The notes under the pieces are model-generated. The model saw nothing but the letters and a program-made list of their open reading frames with translations, made no database searches and was not told the DNA's origin. Source: Paramacrobiotus metropolitanus (Eukaryota; Tardigrada; Eutardigrada; Parachela; Macrobiotidae). From it: DNA of 64,000 nucleotides. Both the position numbers and the translations under genes were made by a program. Positions 48,295 through 64,000 of this stretch are shown one piece after another (positions within the stretch are counted from its first letter, which is position 1; the number at the start of each line of letters is the position of its first letter). Location: positions 1,922,001-1,986,000 of the forward strand of contig NW_026570228.1 of the NCBI RefSeq assembly GCF_019649055.1, written 5' to 3'.

Positions 48295-50194
48295 ATGTTT
48301 TGGAGATGGATTTTTGTGTACAATTTGTCGGTGTGCTTGTCTGTTATATCTGCCGGCATATCACCGAGCAGCGGCCCTGAATGCCGAGATATGGGATTGT
48401 TTCAGTGTGCTCGCCCGATTATAACTTTTGTTATGACGGCTGACGGGCAGCGGATTGGTAAAATCAGGAAAAGCGGTTTGCTAAAGGAAAATGATTTCAC
48501 GAAAGTCTGCCGGTAAGAGAAATCTGTCTGCGCTATCTGTTGAAAACGTTCGTCGATATACAGTATGTATTACATTTTATGGTTTATTTTTGGTCAGACG
48601 AAAATTATGGAGATTAAACAATTTGTACACGAGAATGGTGTATTTAATAATTATGTTCTGCAGTTTGCAACAACAGCGTTATAGGTATCTGTATTATTGG
48701 CATTATTGTAATATTGCACCAAGAAAAGACTAAATATTCATAAGTACTCGTATAAAATTTGCGGTAACACTGGTGCACGGGATTTGGGTGATTAATTTTG
48801 TATTGAGTAAACCATTTTTTCTTTTTTTTTGTGATTTAATGTAATATTGTAGGCTTGCTCAGTCGACCATTTCCTGCATCGACGGATGGATCGGCAGATG
48901 TATGCCAGCCAACGAGACCGATCTGCACATCGTCTCAAAGGGCACAGTCAAGATCCTATCAGTGTGCAATGAAACGGACAGTTTCAGCAAGTTCACCAAG
49001 ATGACGACGTGTGCCGAGAAGATAAACAACACTCACAAGGCGTGCGGTGAGAGTATGCGAACCAACTTGCCGGAAGCCCACAAAAATATCAATCCTAGAA
49101 ATCCCAAGGAAATATTTCAAATTGAGAATCTCCAACGACATGTGTGTTGGTAAGTCGGCACCTGTAATCGGCAGTTTTGCGTTAAATTGATAGTTGTTTT
49201 TCGCAAGTGTTGCTCAACTTGAACATAAATCTGATTAGTACTGTACTGTGTGTACTATAATTATTATGGAAATTGGTTATTTTGAAAACCACTGAAACGT
49301 TGAACTCGGCGGGTGCGTTTGAGGTTTGCCGCTGACTAGCGCGTGCCGGGTTCAAACTCCAACAAATTATGACTTGGCATGCCAGAATTCGAAGAGTTGT
49401 GCGAAAGCCGATTAAAGGTGCATGAGTTGCTGCTTATGGGTTTTTTTCGTTTGAATTATGTAATAACACCGGTGAGAGTGAAGTGAAGAAGTGAAGAAAG
49501 CACCACTAATTATATATTACTGGGAATTGTTTTTCGTTTTTTAACCTTACAGTACTTGTTAGCAGTTTGTATTGGACATTCTTGCACAACGACAACGTGT
49601 TAAGTACATTGAGGCAATACAAAATGCTACAAGCCTACAACTACACGCATTAGCCTGTTGTCCTGCCACAAGTTTTTTGCTTGCGTGATTTACTAATAAT
49701 TGTATATATCTGTTAGTGGGAAACATTTTTATTGTTGGCTTTTTGTATTAGAGTAAACAATCTTAAATAAACTGATATGTTAACCTTAAGCAGAATTGAC
49801 AAGCATAAGCTATCCGACATAAGTACTTACAATTAAATACTGAAGTGCATGCATTATATCATATTATGAAATACAGTACATACTTTACAAATTATTCTGC
49901 TTTAGAAATTTTATGGAAGCAGTCTTAAGTAAAGGCTGGACAGATACAAGTAAAAAACAGCTACAGACTTACAGTAGGTGGAGGCGCAGAATAACGCGAA
50001 TTTGCATTCTTTTTTGCAGCACCATCAAACAGTATAAAACTTGCATCACTCCGTCTATGCAAAGTTCTTGTGCTGCCGAAGAAAAAACGCTGACAGACAA
50101 ATTCCTGGATCGCGTATTGGGAGCATATCAGTGCACAAATGCGGTGTTTGGAGCATGTGTTGCGGAGGATGGAGTCGCCACGGCAAAAGCCTAA
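48295..50194 (+). CDS. Secreted cysteine-rich protein, intact three-exon gene (229 aa)
   Basis: Exons 48295-48512, 48853-49149 and 50020-50194 sum to 690 nt with agreeing phases (2 and 2). A signal peptide (MFWRWIFVYNLSVCLSVISA) is followed by a mature part with about fourteen cysteines: ECRDMGLFQC, KVCR, ISCIDGWIGRC, LSVCNETD, TTCAEKINNTHKACG, HVCC, YKTC, SSC, YQC, GAC. NET and NNT are possible N-glycosylation sites. The cysteine spacing recalls the T20D4.11-like / 27-kDa haemolymph-protein style of secreted domains, but this is only a resemblance. Broken copies at 14904, 24794 and 33044 prove that exons 1 and 2 were duplicated; exon 3 was not. The start is the first ATG before the signal peptide. 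Confidence 0.75.
49292..49356 (+). repeat. tRNA-like segment (B-box motif) in intron 2 of the cysteine-rich gene
   Basis: GTTGAACTCGGCGGGTG... ends in CCGGGTTCAAACTCC, close to a pol III B box. Copies at about 25590-25655 and 35610-35675 have GGGTTCAAATTCC, and unit A keeps only the B-box end (about 16101). It does not fold into a full cloverleaf by eye. It may be a remnant of a tRNA-derived SINE. Confidence 0.35.
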
Positions 50195-51535
50195 CTGAAC
50201 ACAGTAATGAGTTTTTTTCAAGCGAATATTCTCAACAGATTTGCGCTGCGTTCTCACATTCAGTACATCACTTGACCTTCTGCTCTTTTCTCTTTTGATT
50301 TTTTACTTTTCATTAATTCCTTTCATTCCGGCTGGCTGTTTTTTTTGGATTTTGTAAACAGGTTGTTTTCACTGCTCTTTCCACATTTTTCACGCTATTA
50401 CTTAAAACATAAATCTCTGCATTATATGTACCTTTATACAGAGTACTGTATTGTACTCGTACTGTCGTACAATAATTAATGTTATGTTTATTACTTCTTA
50501 CAATGCTGCATGAGGTACAATACTTCTCGAGTAGCGCATCGAAATTTATCAGTTTCGAATTTCGATAATATACGAGTAAATTGAGATTAAAGTTTATACA
50601 ATCAACTTGAGTCAAATCTTACGGCCATGATATCATCTGCAGGATGCTGTATTGTATACCACACTTGTAATCAGTGATAATTTGTTGTATACGTACGCGT
50701 ACTTAATTATTACCTTATGCTTAATTTCAGTACAATTAACAAGTAAGCAATACGCTTCGGCAATGTAAGCACTGTGGGTGAAGCAAACTCTAAAAATTAT
50801 GAGTTACAAATATTACAGTAATTTATTATTAATGCTGCATTGAAGTACTTAACTTCACTGTAAAGGTATTTGACTTGACAGTACCATAATCTGCACCTGC
50901 AATAACGAAGATGGTTCACAACTTCATAATAATGCAAATCCAGTCGTTGATAGACCTAATAAAGTGCCGGCGACAGACTGTGTCTTACCTGTGTGCACTA
51001 TGCTACTGAATCGCTGATCCTTATACCTGTGTGCGATATGTGTAGGTTGCTGATTCTGATAAGATTCAAACAGGTGCGCTCATTGGCTCATAGCGGTTTA
51101 CCAATAGGCTATCCAGTTGCGGTCGCTAAAACCCAGTTGACAGATTGCTGCAGCCGCCCTGGGCGCCAGTAACGTGCACCTACCTAGCGGAAATGAATGA
51201 TGTGGACCAATACAGCGATCGTACTGCGCACACGTGGTTCGGTGGTTGCTTTAATCTGATTTTTGAACACAGTTCACCTGGAAAGTCAGATAGGAAAGTG
51301 ACAGATGGTTTTCATGATCCAAATACCGAATAGTCAAATATATTTCCAGAACCACACTAGCAGTATTTTGCAGTACAACAATTTAATCCTGTTGCGTTTC
51401 CCTGAAGTGTGCTGCTGTGATATGCTGTTCATGAAGCGCATAACTGGCTTCTAAAATCATGATTTGAGTGGATTAGCTCGCAGCTGAGTATATCCGACGA
51501 TTCTTTGTGTTGGCTCATCTTCGATCTCATCCACC
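50195..51535. other. Intergenic region upstream of SEL1L
   Basis: AT-rich with short frames only. No repeat, RNA gene or convincing TATA box was recognised. Confidence 0.5.
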
Positions 51536-56781
<5,246 letters not shown>

Positions 56782-57675
56782 AAAGTGCCGGGGAATCTGG
56801 CTGGGCCGGTGGGATGGTGCATAAGTTGTGATGGGGGAGTTTCTATATTGTTGTTCGCTGATTTATCATTTTTTTGTTCTTAGTTGTATGATGGAAAATT
56901 ATTAGCTAAATTATGGGATTATTTTAACTGACCGGGGATTTGTGAATACGGATCGAAAGAACGAAGATGAAAGATACGACACTGAGCTGTCAGTTAGAGA
57001 ACTGCTTAAAAGTTGAGCGAGCCCTGAAAGGTTAACGAAATCAAGAGACAGATTTGGGAAAGGCAGTTTATATTGCTTTATAATAAGCATTTTTCCCTTT
57101 CCATTCGACTGACAAAAGAAAATTCTAGGGTTTTTCCTTGAAGCACTTTTGGCAAAGCTTATTTTCCAAATTCAATTTGGTAGAAAGTTTTGTCGAAGTA
57201 TTGTTGGTACTTATTGTTGAAGTCTGCGATTCCGCTGTAGCATGATGATGATTGATGGTCGATAATGAATATCTATATTATATATGTGATAATGCGAAAG
57301 CGAAACTACAAATGTTTTCACCGAATTTACGAGATGTACATTGCGAAAATTTATGACAACGTAGTAAACGCATGACATTGTAGTGAAATGGCCTTTAAGG
57401 GTGATCGATGCCAGATACACAAGGCAATACAACAGATGCACAATCAAATAGAGTACGAAACGAAACATACGATGCACCCGTTTTGCTCGTTTATTCGAAT
57501 AATCAGCATACCTTTTAATGTCTTTATGTAAAATGTGCATTTATGACCGAAACAAAGTTTTTTTAAAAATTCTGTTTTTAACAGTGGGCGAAAAAGCATC
57601 CTTTCAAATCCCAGGACGAATAACACTAAATTTTGCTGAGATCTCATTATAACTTCGAGTACAACAATTACCTTA
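56782..57675. other. Intergenic region between convergent SEL1L and GalNAc-transferase genes
   Basis: The 3' ends of the two genes face each other here. The DNA is AT-rich. Frames present are short and show no family match. Confidence 0.6.
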
Positions 57676-60600
57676 TCACTGAACAATCTGCCACAAGAGC
57701 AGCTGAGATTCATCATTACACCGAATAAACTCTAGCCGATCATTCCGCACGCCCAAACACAGTGCCTTCACCACGCTCATAATGGACGTATGCCTCTGGT
57801 TCTTCGAATACACCCACGCCTGCTCCTGGCCACTGTAGTGGCACTTGCCCAACCGCGGCACATCCGCCGCTTCCAGACACAACTTCCGGCCCAACACCAG
57901 GGCGCGCGATTGTTTTTCTTCGTATATCAGCGCCCGTTTCCCGTCCTTATCACAGTCCACCAACGCTGCCGGATCATCTCGCACCAGAGACTCCGTGCCG
58001 ATACACTTCCCTGTGTAAAGTACAGGATTACAATTCATTCGCCTTTTGCAAAGATGAGAAAATGTAATCTGATTTGAAATGAAATGTGAAATTATTTAAA
58101 CTATTTACTCCTGGTTTTTCTTCGATAACTCCTTGGTTTACGCGCCAAAACGGTTAGACTCGTAGTTAAAACATTATTTTTATTTCATTTTACCAGTTGC
58201 TTTAGTGATACCAAATCTTCTTGTTCACTTAAAATTATCTTTATCAGACTCAATCCTTTCTAATTTGTTCTTTCAATTCAAAATCAGTCAAATTTCAAAC
58301 GCGCGAAGACCCCTTTAATTTTGAAATGATTTTAACCTGAAGTCTAGAATTTACAATTGTTTTTCAACCATACCTGTGTGAACATGACGCAGTTGGAATT
58401 TTCCTGTGAAACTGAGCTGCGGCTTCTCAATCACCGCCCCGGATGGAGACAGGGCCTCCGGATAAATGTTGTCGACAAACCACTGAAATGACCGGCAGTG
58501 TAGATCAGATTTTAGTTGAACCCGGGAGGAAATATCGCCGGCGTCCAGCTGGCGCGCTTCCGGACGGGCGTCGTAGAATTTGTCAATGTAGTCGCCCAGC
58601 CAGACGCGGGCCAACCGCAAGCTATTGGTCAGCTGGGTGTCGCCCTTGCCGTCGTTGCCGTAAGGACGCCGGTGGCGGAAAATGTGGCCGACCCGCGAAC
58701 AAGGGGAGATGAGCAGCGTCCCGCCACACAGCCAGATGCGCAGGGATAATTCAATGTTCTCGCCGCCCCAGATATCCATGCCGGTATCGTATTCGCCTGT
58801 ATACAAACATCAATCAACATACTTATACACTGAATCCAAATACTGTCTATTAAAAGAGATATAATGCACCAAACGCACACGACAAAAAACTAAAAAGGAA
58901 ATAAAATTTAATGTATTAAAATTTTAAAAACTGTTCTAATGTACTAATGTTTAAATGTACTAAAACATTATTCAGATCCAACATGGCTGAACAGTAAAAA
59001 TAAATGCAAACATGAGACCCTTTAAGGCAAAAAACATTCATATTTTCATATAAACCTAATACAGCCAGTTCAACAACAATGACAAAAGAAAAAGCAAGCC
59101 AAGTAATATTAACGCAGATTTGTATACTGCGCCACAAACTAACCGATCTGACGAAAATAGTGTCGATGTATTGCAAATAATCCTCCGGCCATTGCGGCAC
59201 TGCGAAATGGGTGAATAATTTCGCCCTCAGAATTGGCATTCGGAAGTGATTCCCATCGAAAATGTAAGCCCCAGTTGAAACCTGCCAGCAAAGCACGTAC
59301 GTTGGGATATCACGAAAAGTACAAAAGCAACACAAAATGAAAGAGTACCATGAACTGTTTAGGATACGCAGAGACGATGTATCAAAATAATTTTTAAGGT
59401 CGTAATACTGAAACAACGCCGGTATTGGCGGTATCTGGTATGCACGAAAGAATTTATGGAGCGAAAAAACTACACGCAAATAATTACCAAGAAATTGTCG
59501 ATATGATCAAAGATGTCAACAGGGACTACGAAAACTGTTGCGCGAAACGAAAAACATCGTCAACACATTCAATGTAAATTTACCGACTAACCTCCTCTTA
59601 CATGCGGCGACGGTGCATACTCAAAGGAATCCGAATGGATAATGTCAATGGTTGGACAGATCACTGTAGAATGATTATCCTGGATCGCAGCAACAAGTGG
59701 CTCCATCCAGCCTTCATTTACTTCACAATGTGAATCTGGTCAAAGTAAAGTAAATCATCATAAATGAGTAAAATAATGCCACCAAGCAGTTGCGAGATAT
59801 GTGGCCACACCTTCAACATACGTCACGACAGAATTAAAATCATTTTCTGTACCAGTACCACCTCTTTTCAAATTAACAAAGAAAAAGAAGGAAAAACAAA
59901 CATTTCCGCATCGCGCTTCTAGCTTGCATGATAAAAAGCAGTACTAATTTGCATATAAATCAGTAACGTACCCATAAAAAATAAAACATCGCCATTAGCC
60001 TGTCGCGCGCCAGCCACTCGTGCACGAATTAATCCTTCGCGTTTTTCCAGCCGAATTAAATGAATTTTAGCACTAACAGCGCGGAGAACATCCAACAAAT
60101 CGCCACCGATGAACTCCTTCGCGGAAAAGTCATCGATTAATAAAATTTCCACTAGTAAATTTCCGGGCGACCGATTAACGACGGATGCGACGGTTCGCAA
60201 CAGAACACTGCGTGCTTCATTGTGAAAGCAAATAATCACGCTGACGGTCTTGGATAATTCGCTATACACCACATTCTTGCATCCGGCAGACCTGGAAAAT
60301 TATATATAAGATATAGAAACCTGGAAAATTATATATAAAATATACGTACACAATCGCATAATACCAACAAAAGCGTAGCAGAAAGGGAAAGACCGAAAAT
60401 GATGAACAATATAATTAAAACGTTCTAAAAAAATCGAAATTCCTTATTTTTTTTTGACGTTTCTAACCAGTCGCGTGTCTTAGTAAAAAGGAGATTTTTA
60501 TTACTGGCAAAGGCCAAAACGAGTCAAAATAATAGTAGTAAATACATAAAACTAATAAAAACTAGATTGTTCTGTAGATTTGCTGAATTATTTAATTTTG

Positions 60601-61276
60601 ATTTGTACAGTCTTTATTATAAGGAAATTTCTTAACGGTATATATTTAATGTTTTTTGTCATTTTTTATTTTACTGTATTTATTAATATTGGTATTAAGT
60701 AATTGTTTATTCTTGGTTATTCTAATTGTTTAACATTTATTATTAGTATTTTCACGTCTAATTAAACGAAAAAATCCTAATAGTTCGAGAATAAATCATC
60801 GATAAAGAAGGACCTGAACTGAAATTTCAATGGTAGTAAAAGTAATTTTAGGATGTAATTTACCTGACATCAGGCAGCGATCGATCCAGTGGCATACGAT
60901 CACTGAGAAACACGTTGAAATCATGCAGCTTATTTTTGGCGAATTCCTCTGAGTCCGCATCGCTGCGAATAAACGCCACCAGAGAGCTGTTGATTCCCGA
61001 CTGATCCGAGACGGTAACGGATGGTTTTTTCGTCCCGCGCTTCAACCATATCCCGTCCTTCAGATTTTTGACTTTCTCGTACTTGTGCTGCAGTCGTTTC
61101 GCTATCGCTTCATCATCACTGGTTTGCAGATGGAGAGTCTGTAAACGAGCAGTTTCCGAGCGCAACAGGTGGTTATTTTTGGCTTCCAACGACAACAGCT
61201 CAACGATACTCAGTATAAATGTAACCAAATACCAAACGGCAATGCAGACGCAGATAACTTTGCCCATAAAGAACAT
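57676..61276 (-). CDS. Polypeptide N-acetylgalactosaminyltransferase, one exon apparently missing
   Basis: It transfers GalNAc from UDP-GalNAc to Ser/Thr in the Golgi (GT27, type II membrane protein). Exons in transcript order: 60864-61276, 59972-60291, 59602-59735, 59144-59281, [gap], 58374-58796, 57676-58010. The cytosolic end and signal anchor (VICVCIAVWYLVTFILSIVE) are followed by a stem, then RSLPDVRSAGCKNVVY, TVSVIICFHNEARSVLLRT, KREGLIRARVAGARQANGDV, the metal-binding DSHCE motif (about residue 245), EYDTGMDIWGGENIELSLRI, SRVGHIFRHRRPYG, and a C-terminal ricin-type lectin domain (CIGTESL, CLEAADV, ...LLLWQI). Between FVRS (exon 4, phase 0) and G-EYDTG (exon 5, needs one base) the conserved PTxAGGLF segment is absent; an exon of about 55 nt would restore phase and a length of 605 aa. 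Either the exon is lost and the gene is dead, or it is misassembled here. Confidence 0.85.
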
Positions 61277-62138
61277 AGCACGATGTACAAATTACAAATA
61301 TCCAAGTAGTCACCAACTATCGAAGATGAAGGATGAAGTGTTGACGGTTTAACTAGAAGAATATAAGTCGCGCTGCACAATTACTTCGACGGTCAGTGTA
61401 AAAAATTTATCTATAGATGAAAATTATTTTGATTTTTGACAAAATCAAAGTCAAAAAAATGATCAGTCAGAAAAATGTTTGTGTTTATAGAAATCATAAT
61501 TACAGTGTCACACGCAGAATAAGTGGTTCATAGCTAGGGCGGTCGACCAAATCGCAGAAATGGCGAATAAGCTGAAGTTCTATATACTATATAAAAGTGG
61601 ACATTCTATATACAGTATATAAGTACATTCTATATATATTAAGTAGCAGTAGCGAATACAAATTATTAATTTCCGAATCTGCGGATGGATTCGCACAGAA
61701 TTCCGAACCACGATGCGAATCTGCAAGCATCACAAATGCTCATTTTTTCTCGAATGGCACACAATATTCTTCAAAAACCAAAATTATCAGCATTAGCAAA
61801 TAATTCAGCTTACTGTTAATATCGAAACAGAATTATAGAAATCCATCCCGGTTACCAGATTTCCCAGTGGTTCTGGCTCAAAGGCGGTAAGGGAAGGATC
61901 ACAGAATTTTCTGCAAAAGATTTTATTACAAATATCCAAGTAGTCCAAATTATTACAATGATGATGCTGTGTACGGACTGAAAATCAAAGTAAAACGAAA
62001 AATAATTTAATACTGTCGAGTTGTTCTGTTACCTTGTCAAAACTGAACAAAGTAAACTGTAAAGTGATCCAAGGAAATGATCCAAGGAAAACGCTAACGC
62101 CAGTACGAAAATCCTATTCAGTGACCAAAGATACTCAC
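61277..62138. other. Upstream region of the GalNAc-transferase
   Basis: AT-rich, with TATATA-type runs at about 61580-61640. No supported gene. Confidence 0.5.
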
Positions 62139-62428
62139 CTGATCATTCGCTGGTGCCACTGCCGCGACAACTGTCAGTGTCCTCGTTCAACTGTATATCC
62201 GAATCATTCGTGCAGTCCGGCTGCACCTTCTCCGGCTCGAAAATAATACGCTTCTTCGGCAGTGGATACATGTGGAAATGATTAATACCGCCTCGCATTT
62301 CCTTTCCCACCACGAAGTCTTGATTGCGATCGCTGCAGCCGAACTGTGTCCCACTGACCCTCTCAACTTCCAACGCGATACGCTCCCGAATGGCCAAGAA
62401 GCCTTCATCCAATCCGAATAATTGGTCT
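62139..62428 (-). CDS. Unrecognised exon of a minus-strand gene (partial)
   Basis: One frame reads DQLFGLDEGFLAIRERIALE, then SGTQFGCSDRNQDFVVGKEM, RGGINHFHMYPLPKKRIIFE and a cysteine-containing acidic end, with a TGA just before a good GTGAGT donor (about 62138). CCGTCCAG at about 62429 is a possible acceptor. The composition is exon-like. The stop before the donor may mean an intron in the 3' UTR or that I have the wrong frame. The rest of the gene should lie to the right but I could not find it. No family is recognised. Confidence 0.4.
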
Positions 62429-62705
62429 GGACGGTGTCGTCAGTGTACTTCAATTTGTATGTCAATTCATCGGCAATACCGCAAGATAGGGATACGGCCA
62501 AAAAAGGTTCAAATGGCAAGATTGATGATGCTCCTTACTCAGAATTTTTTTCTGAATCGAATGTGCCGGGACAGGAGCAGATCCGAAGTCACGTGACTGA
62601 GCTATGGGTCAATTTGCATATTAGGTGCTTCGTCATAGTTTTTTATGTAAAACCTGTGATAAACACACGTTTTATAGCTAGTTTGAGTCGAATGAAAACA
62701 AAAAA

Positions 62706-62736
62706 ATTCGACTCAGAAAAAAATTCTGAGTCGAAT
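62706..62736. repeat. Perfect palindrome, 13-bp arms, A5 loop
   Basis: ATTCGACTCAGAA, AAAAA, TTCTGAGTCGAAT. The same word TTCGACTCAGAA recurs at 63949, so this may be one end of a small element or a repeated hairpin. Confidence 0.85.
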
Positions 62737-63023
62737 GATACGTGAATCACGTCGATCAGAGATCGCATGACCAAGTTATGAATTTATTCAATCATTTCTG
62801 GATTTAAGGAGTTTAATACTCCTTCTTGCTGATGACGTCATATATACGTCATAAATGACACGTTCGACTCATATTTTTTTCCACTCATAAAGGTCAAACT
62901 AGGTCACAAAGGTCACTTGACTGAAATACTGAAAACAGTTACAATTAAATAATAGTTGCTTAGCGGTAATGCTATTATTTAGCCAACTTATTTTCGCGTA
63001 ATTTCTCAGACAATTTGTGTTTT

Positions 63024-63500
63024 CACAGCTAGGTGACTCGTTTCTTTAAAAGAGACATATGGGCTGGTTACAGCTACCAGCAGCGTTACTCCTTTCTTTA
63101 AACGAGACAGGAAGTAGAACTTCGAACTAATGTTACTCCTTTCTTTAAGCAAAACAGAAGAAGTGAAGAAGTAGCACCTCACAGCAGTATTACTCCTTTC
63201 TTCAAACGAGACAGAAGTGGTAACACCCCACAGCAATGTTACTCCTTTCTTTAAACGAGACAGAACTAATAACACCCATTAGCAATGTTATTCCTTTCTT
63301 TAAACGAGAAAGAACTGGTGACACCCCAAAGCAGTGTTAATTCTTTCTTTAAACGAGACAGAAGTGACAACACCCCACAGCAATGTTACTCGTTTTTTAA
63401 ACGAGACAGGAAAAGTAACAACTCACAGCAATGTTATGCGCAGAAGAAGGCAGAAGAAGGAACAACTAAACGCAACGCTACTCCTTTCTCTAAACGATAC
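63024..63500. repeat. Minisatellite, about ten units of roughly 50 bp
   Basis: The core TACTCCTTTCTTTAAACGAG (then ACAG) recurs near 63041, 63091, 63131, 63191, 63241, 63291, 63336, 63386 and 63472, with the linker AACACCCCACAGCAATGT. Units vary by substitution and small indels. Open frames through it arise from the repeat. Confidence 0.9.
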
Positions 63501-64000
63501 ATGAATAACTGACACCCCAGAATTGATTTGGTTTCGTTCACTGTTTCGCAGTTTAGGTTACCTCTTTCTTATGTTTCCTCGTTATATTTGTTATGATTTC
63601 TTATAATTTTTGTGTTGTCTTATGCTTCTTGTAATTCTTATATTTCGTTGTTTTTTACGATATCCTGTACTTCTTAGATTTTATTTTTAATGTGATTCGC
63701 TAAAATAGATGTTAGCTTGTGACCTTCAGATGACCTTTACTCCAAAGGTCACGACGATTCATTTCAGAGGAACGGAGTCGATGACGTCATCAGCGTGTCC
63801 TGCTTTCGTGGGTCATTTTACCATTTTGTACGTCACCGTGGTTAAATAGCACGAGAATGACTAGTTTAAAAAAGGCCCGAAAATTGACGAAATTTAAAAA
63901 AATTTAGAATTTGGTCACGTGATTTATTATTCACCTGAGATGGGTACTGTTCGACTCAGAATTTTTTCTGAACAAAACAAGTAATGCACCGTCTTTTTGT

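Larger units (their letters stand above)
62429..64000. other. Right end of window, mostly non-coding
   Basis: It contains a palindrome at 62706-62736, the minisatellite at 63024-63500, and AT-rich DNA with repeated TTCGACTCAGAA words (62707, 63949) and CACGTGA words (62590, 63916). No gene is supported. Confidence 0.5.

Noticed and set aside
58916-59479. 187-codon minus-strand frame containing hydrophobic stretches
   Set aside because: Only 59144-59281 is a real exon (VSTGAYIFDGNH); the rest is read-through of AT-rich introns on both sides.

Overview
The window is nuclear DNA of an invertebrate animal. The genes are split into many short exons with GT..AG introns of about 60 to 1700 bp and TTTGCAG or TTNCAG acceptors. 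The intact genes are animal-specific (Rictor, SEL1L, a polypeptide GalNAc-transferase), and non-coding DNA is rich in non-autonomous DNA transposons. There is no bacterial operon structure, CRISPR array or viral genome. A small-genome ecdysozoan such as a tardigrade is my guess only; nothing in the sequence fixes the taxon.

Layout. (1) 1-1930: flank, possibly with the last exon of an upstream gene. (2) 1931-11112, plus strand: an intact 19-exon Rictor gene whose exon phases all agree (1376 aa). (3) 11113-42800: a decayed tandem array. Three further partial Rictor copies (16499-20140, 26042-29350, 36418-41520) alternate with a repeated block. That block holds a small minus-strand coiled-coil gene with its own TATA promoter (three copies), a short Rictor exon 9/11 fragment (three copies) and a broken copy of a secreted cysteine-rich gene (three copies). 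Copies carry deletions, stops, frameshifts, local inverted duplications and transposon insertions, and parts have been homogenised. (4) 42826-45793, minus: a coiled-coil plus RRM gene (280 aa) in which six tandem 21-nt microexons each encode exactly one heptad of the coiled coil. (5) 48295-50194, plus: the intact secreted cysteine-rich gene (229 aa), source or sister of the broken copies. (6) 51536-56781, plus: a complete 12-exon SEL1L (791 aa). (7) 57676-61276, minus: a GalNAc-transferase that seems to lack one exon of about 55 nt. (8) 61277-64000: an unrecognised minus-strand exon, a perfect palindrome and a minisatellite.

Functional links. Rictor is the defining subunit of mTORC2. SEL1L works in ER-associated degradation and the GalNAc-transferase in Golgi O-glycosylation, so the right end holds secretory-pathway genes, but nothing suggests co-regulation. 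The strongest candidates for something undescribed are the heptad-per-microexon array and the mosaic Rictor / coiled-coil / cysteine-rich array.

Exon limits were set by eye from splice signals, reading phase and remembered homologue sequences. Protein totals were checked to be divisible by three.
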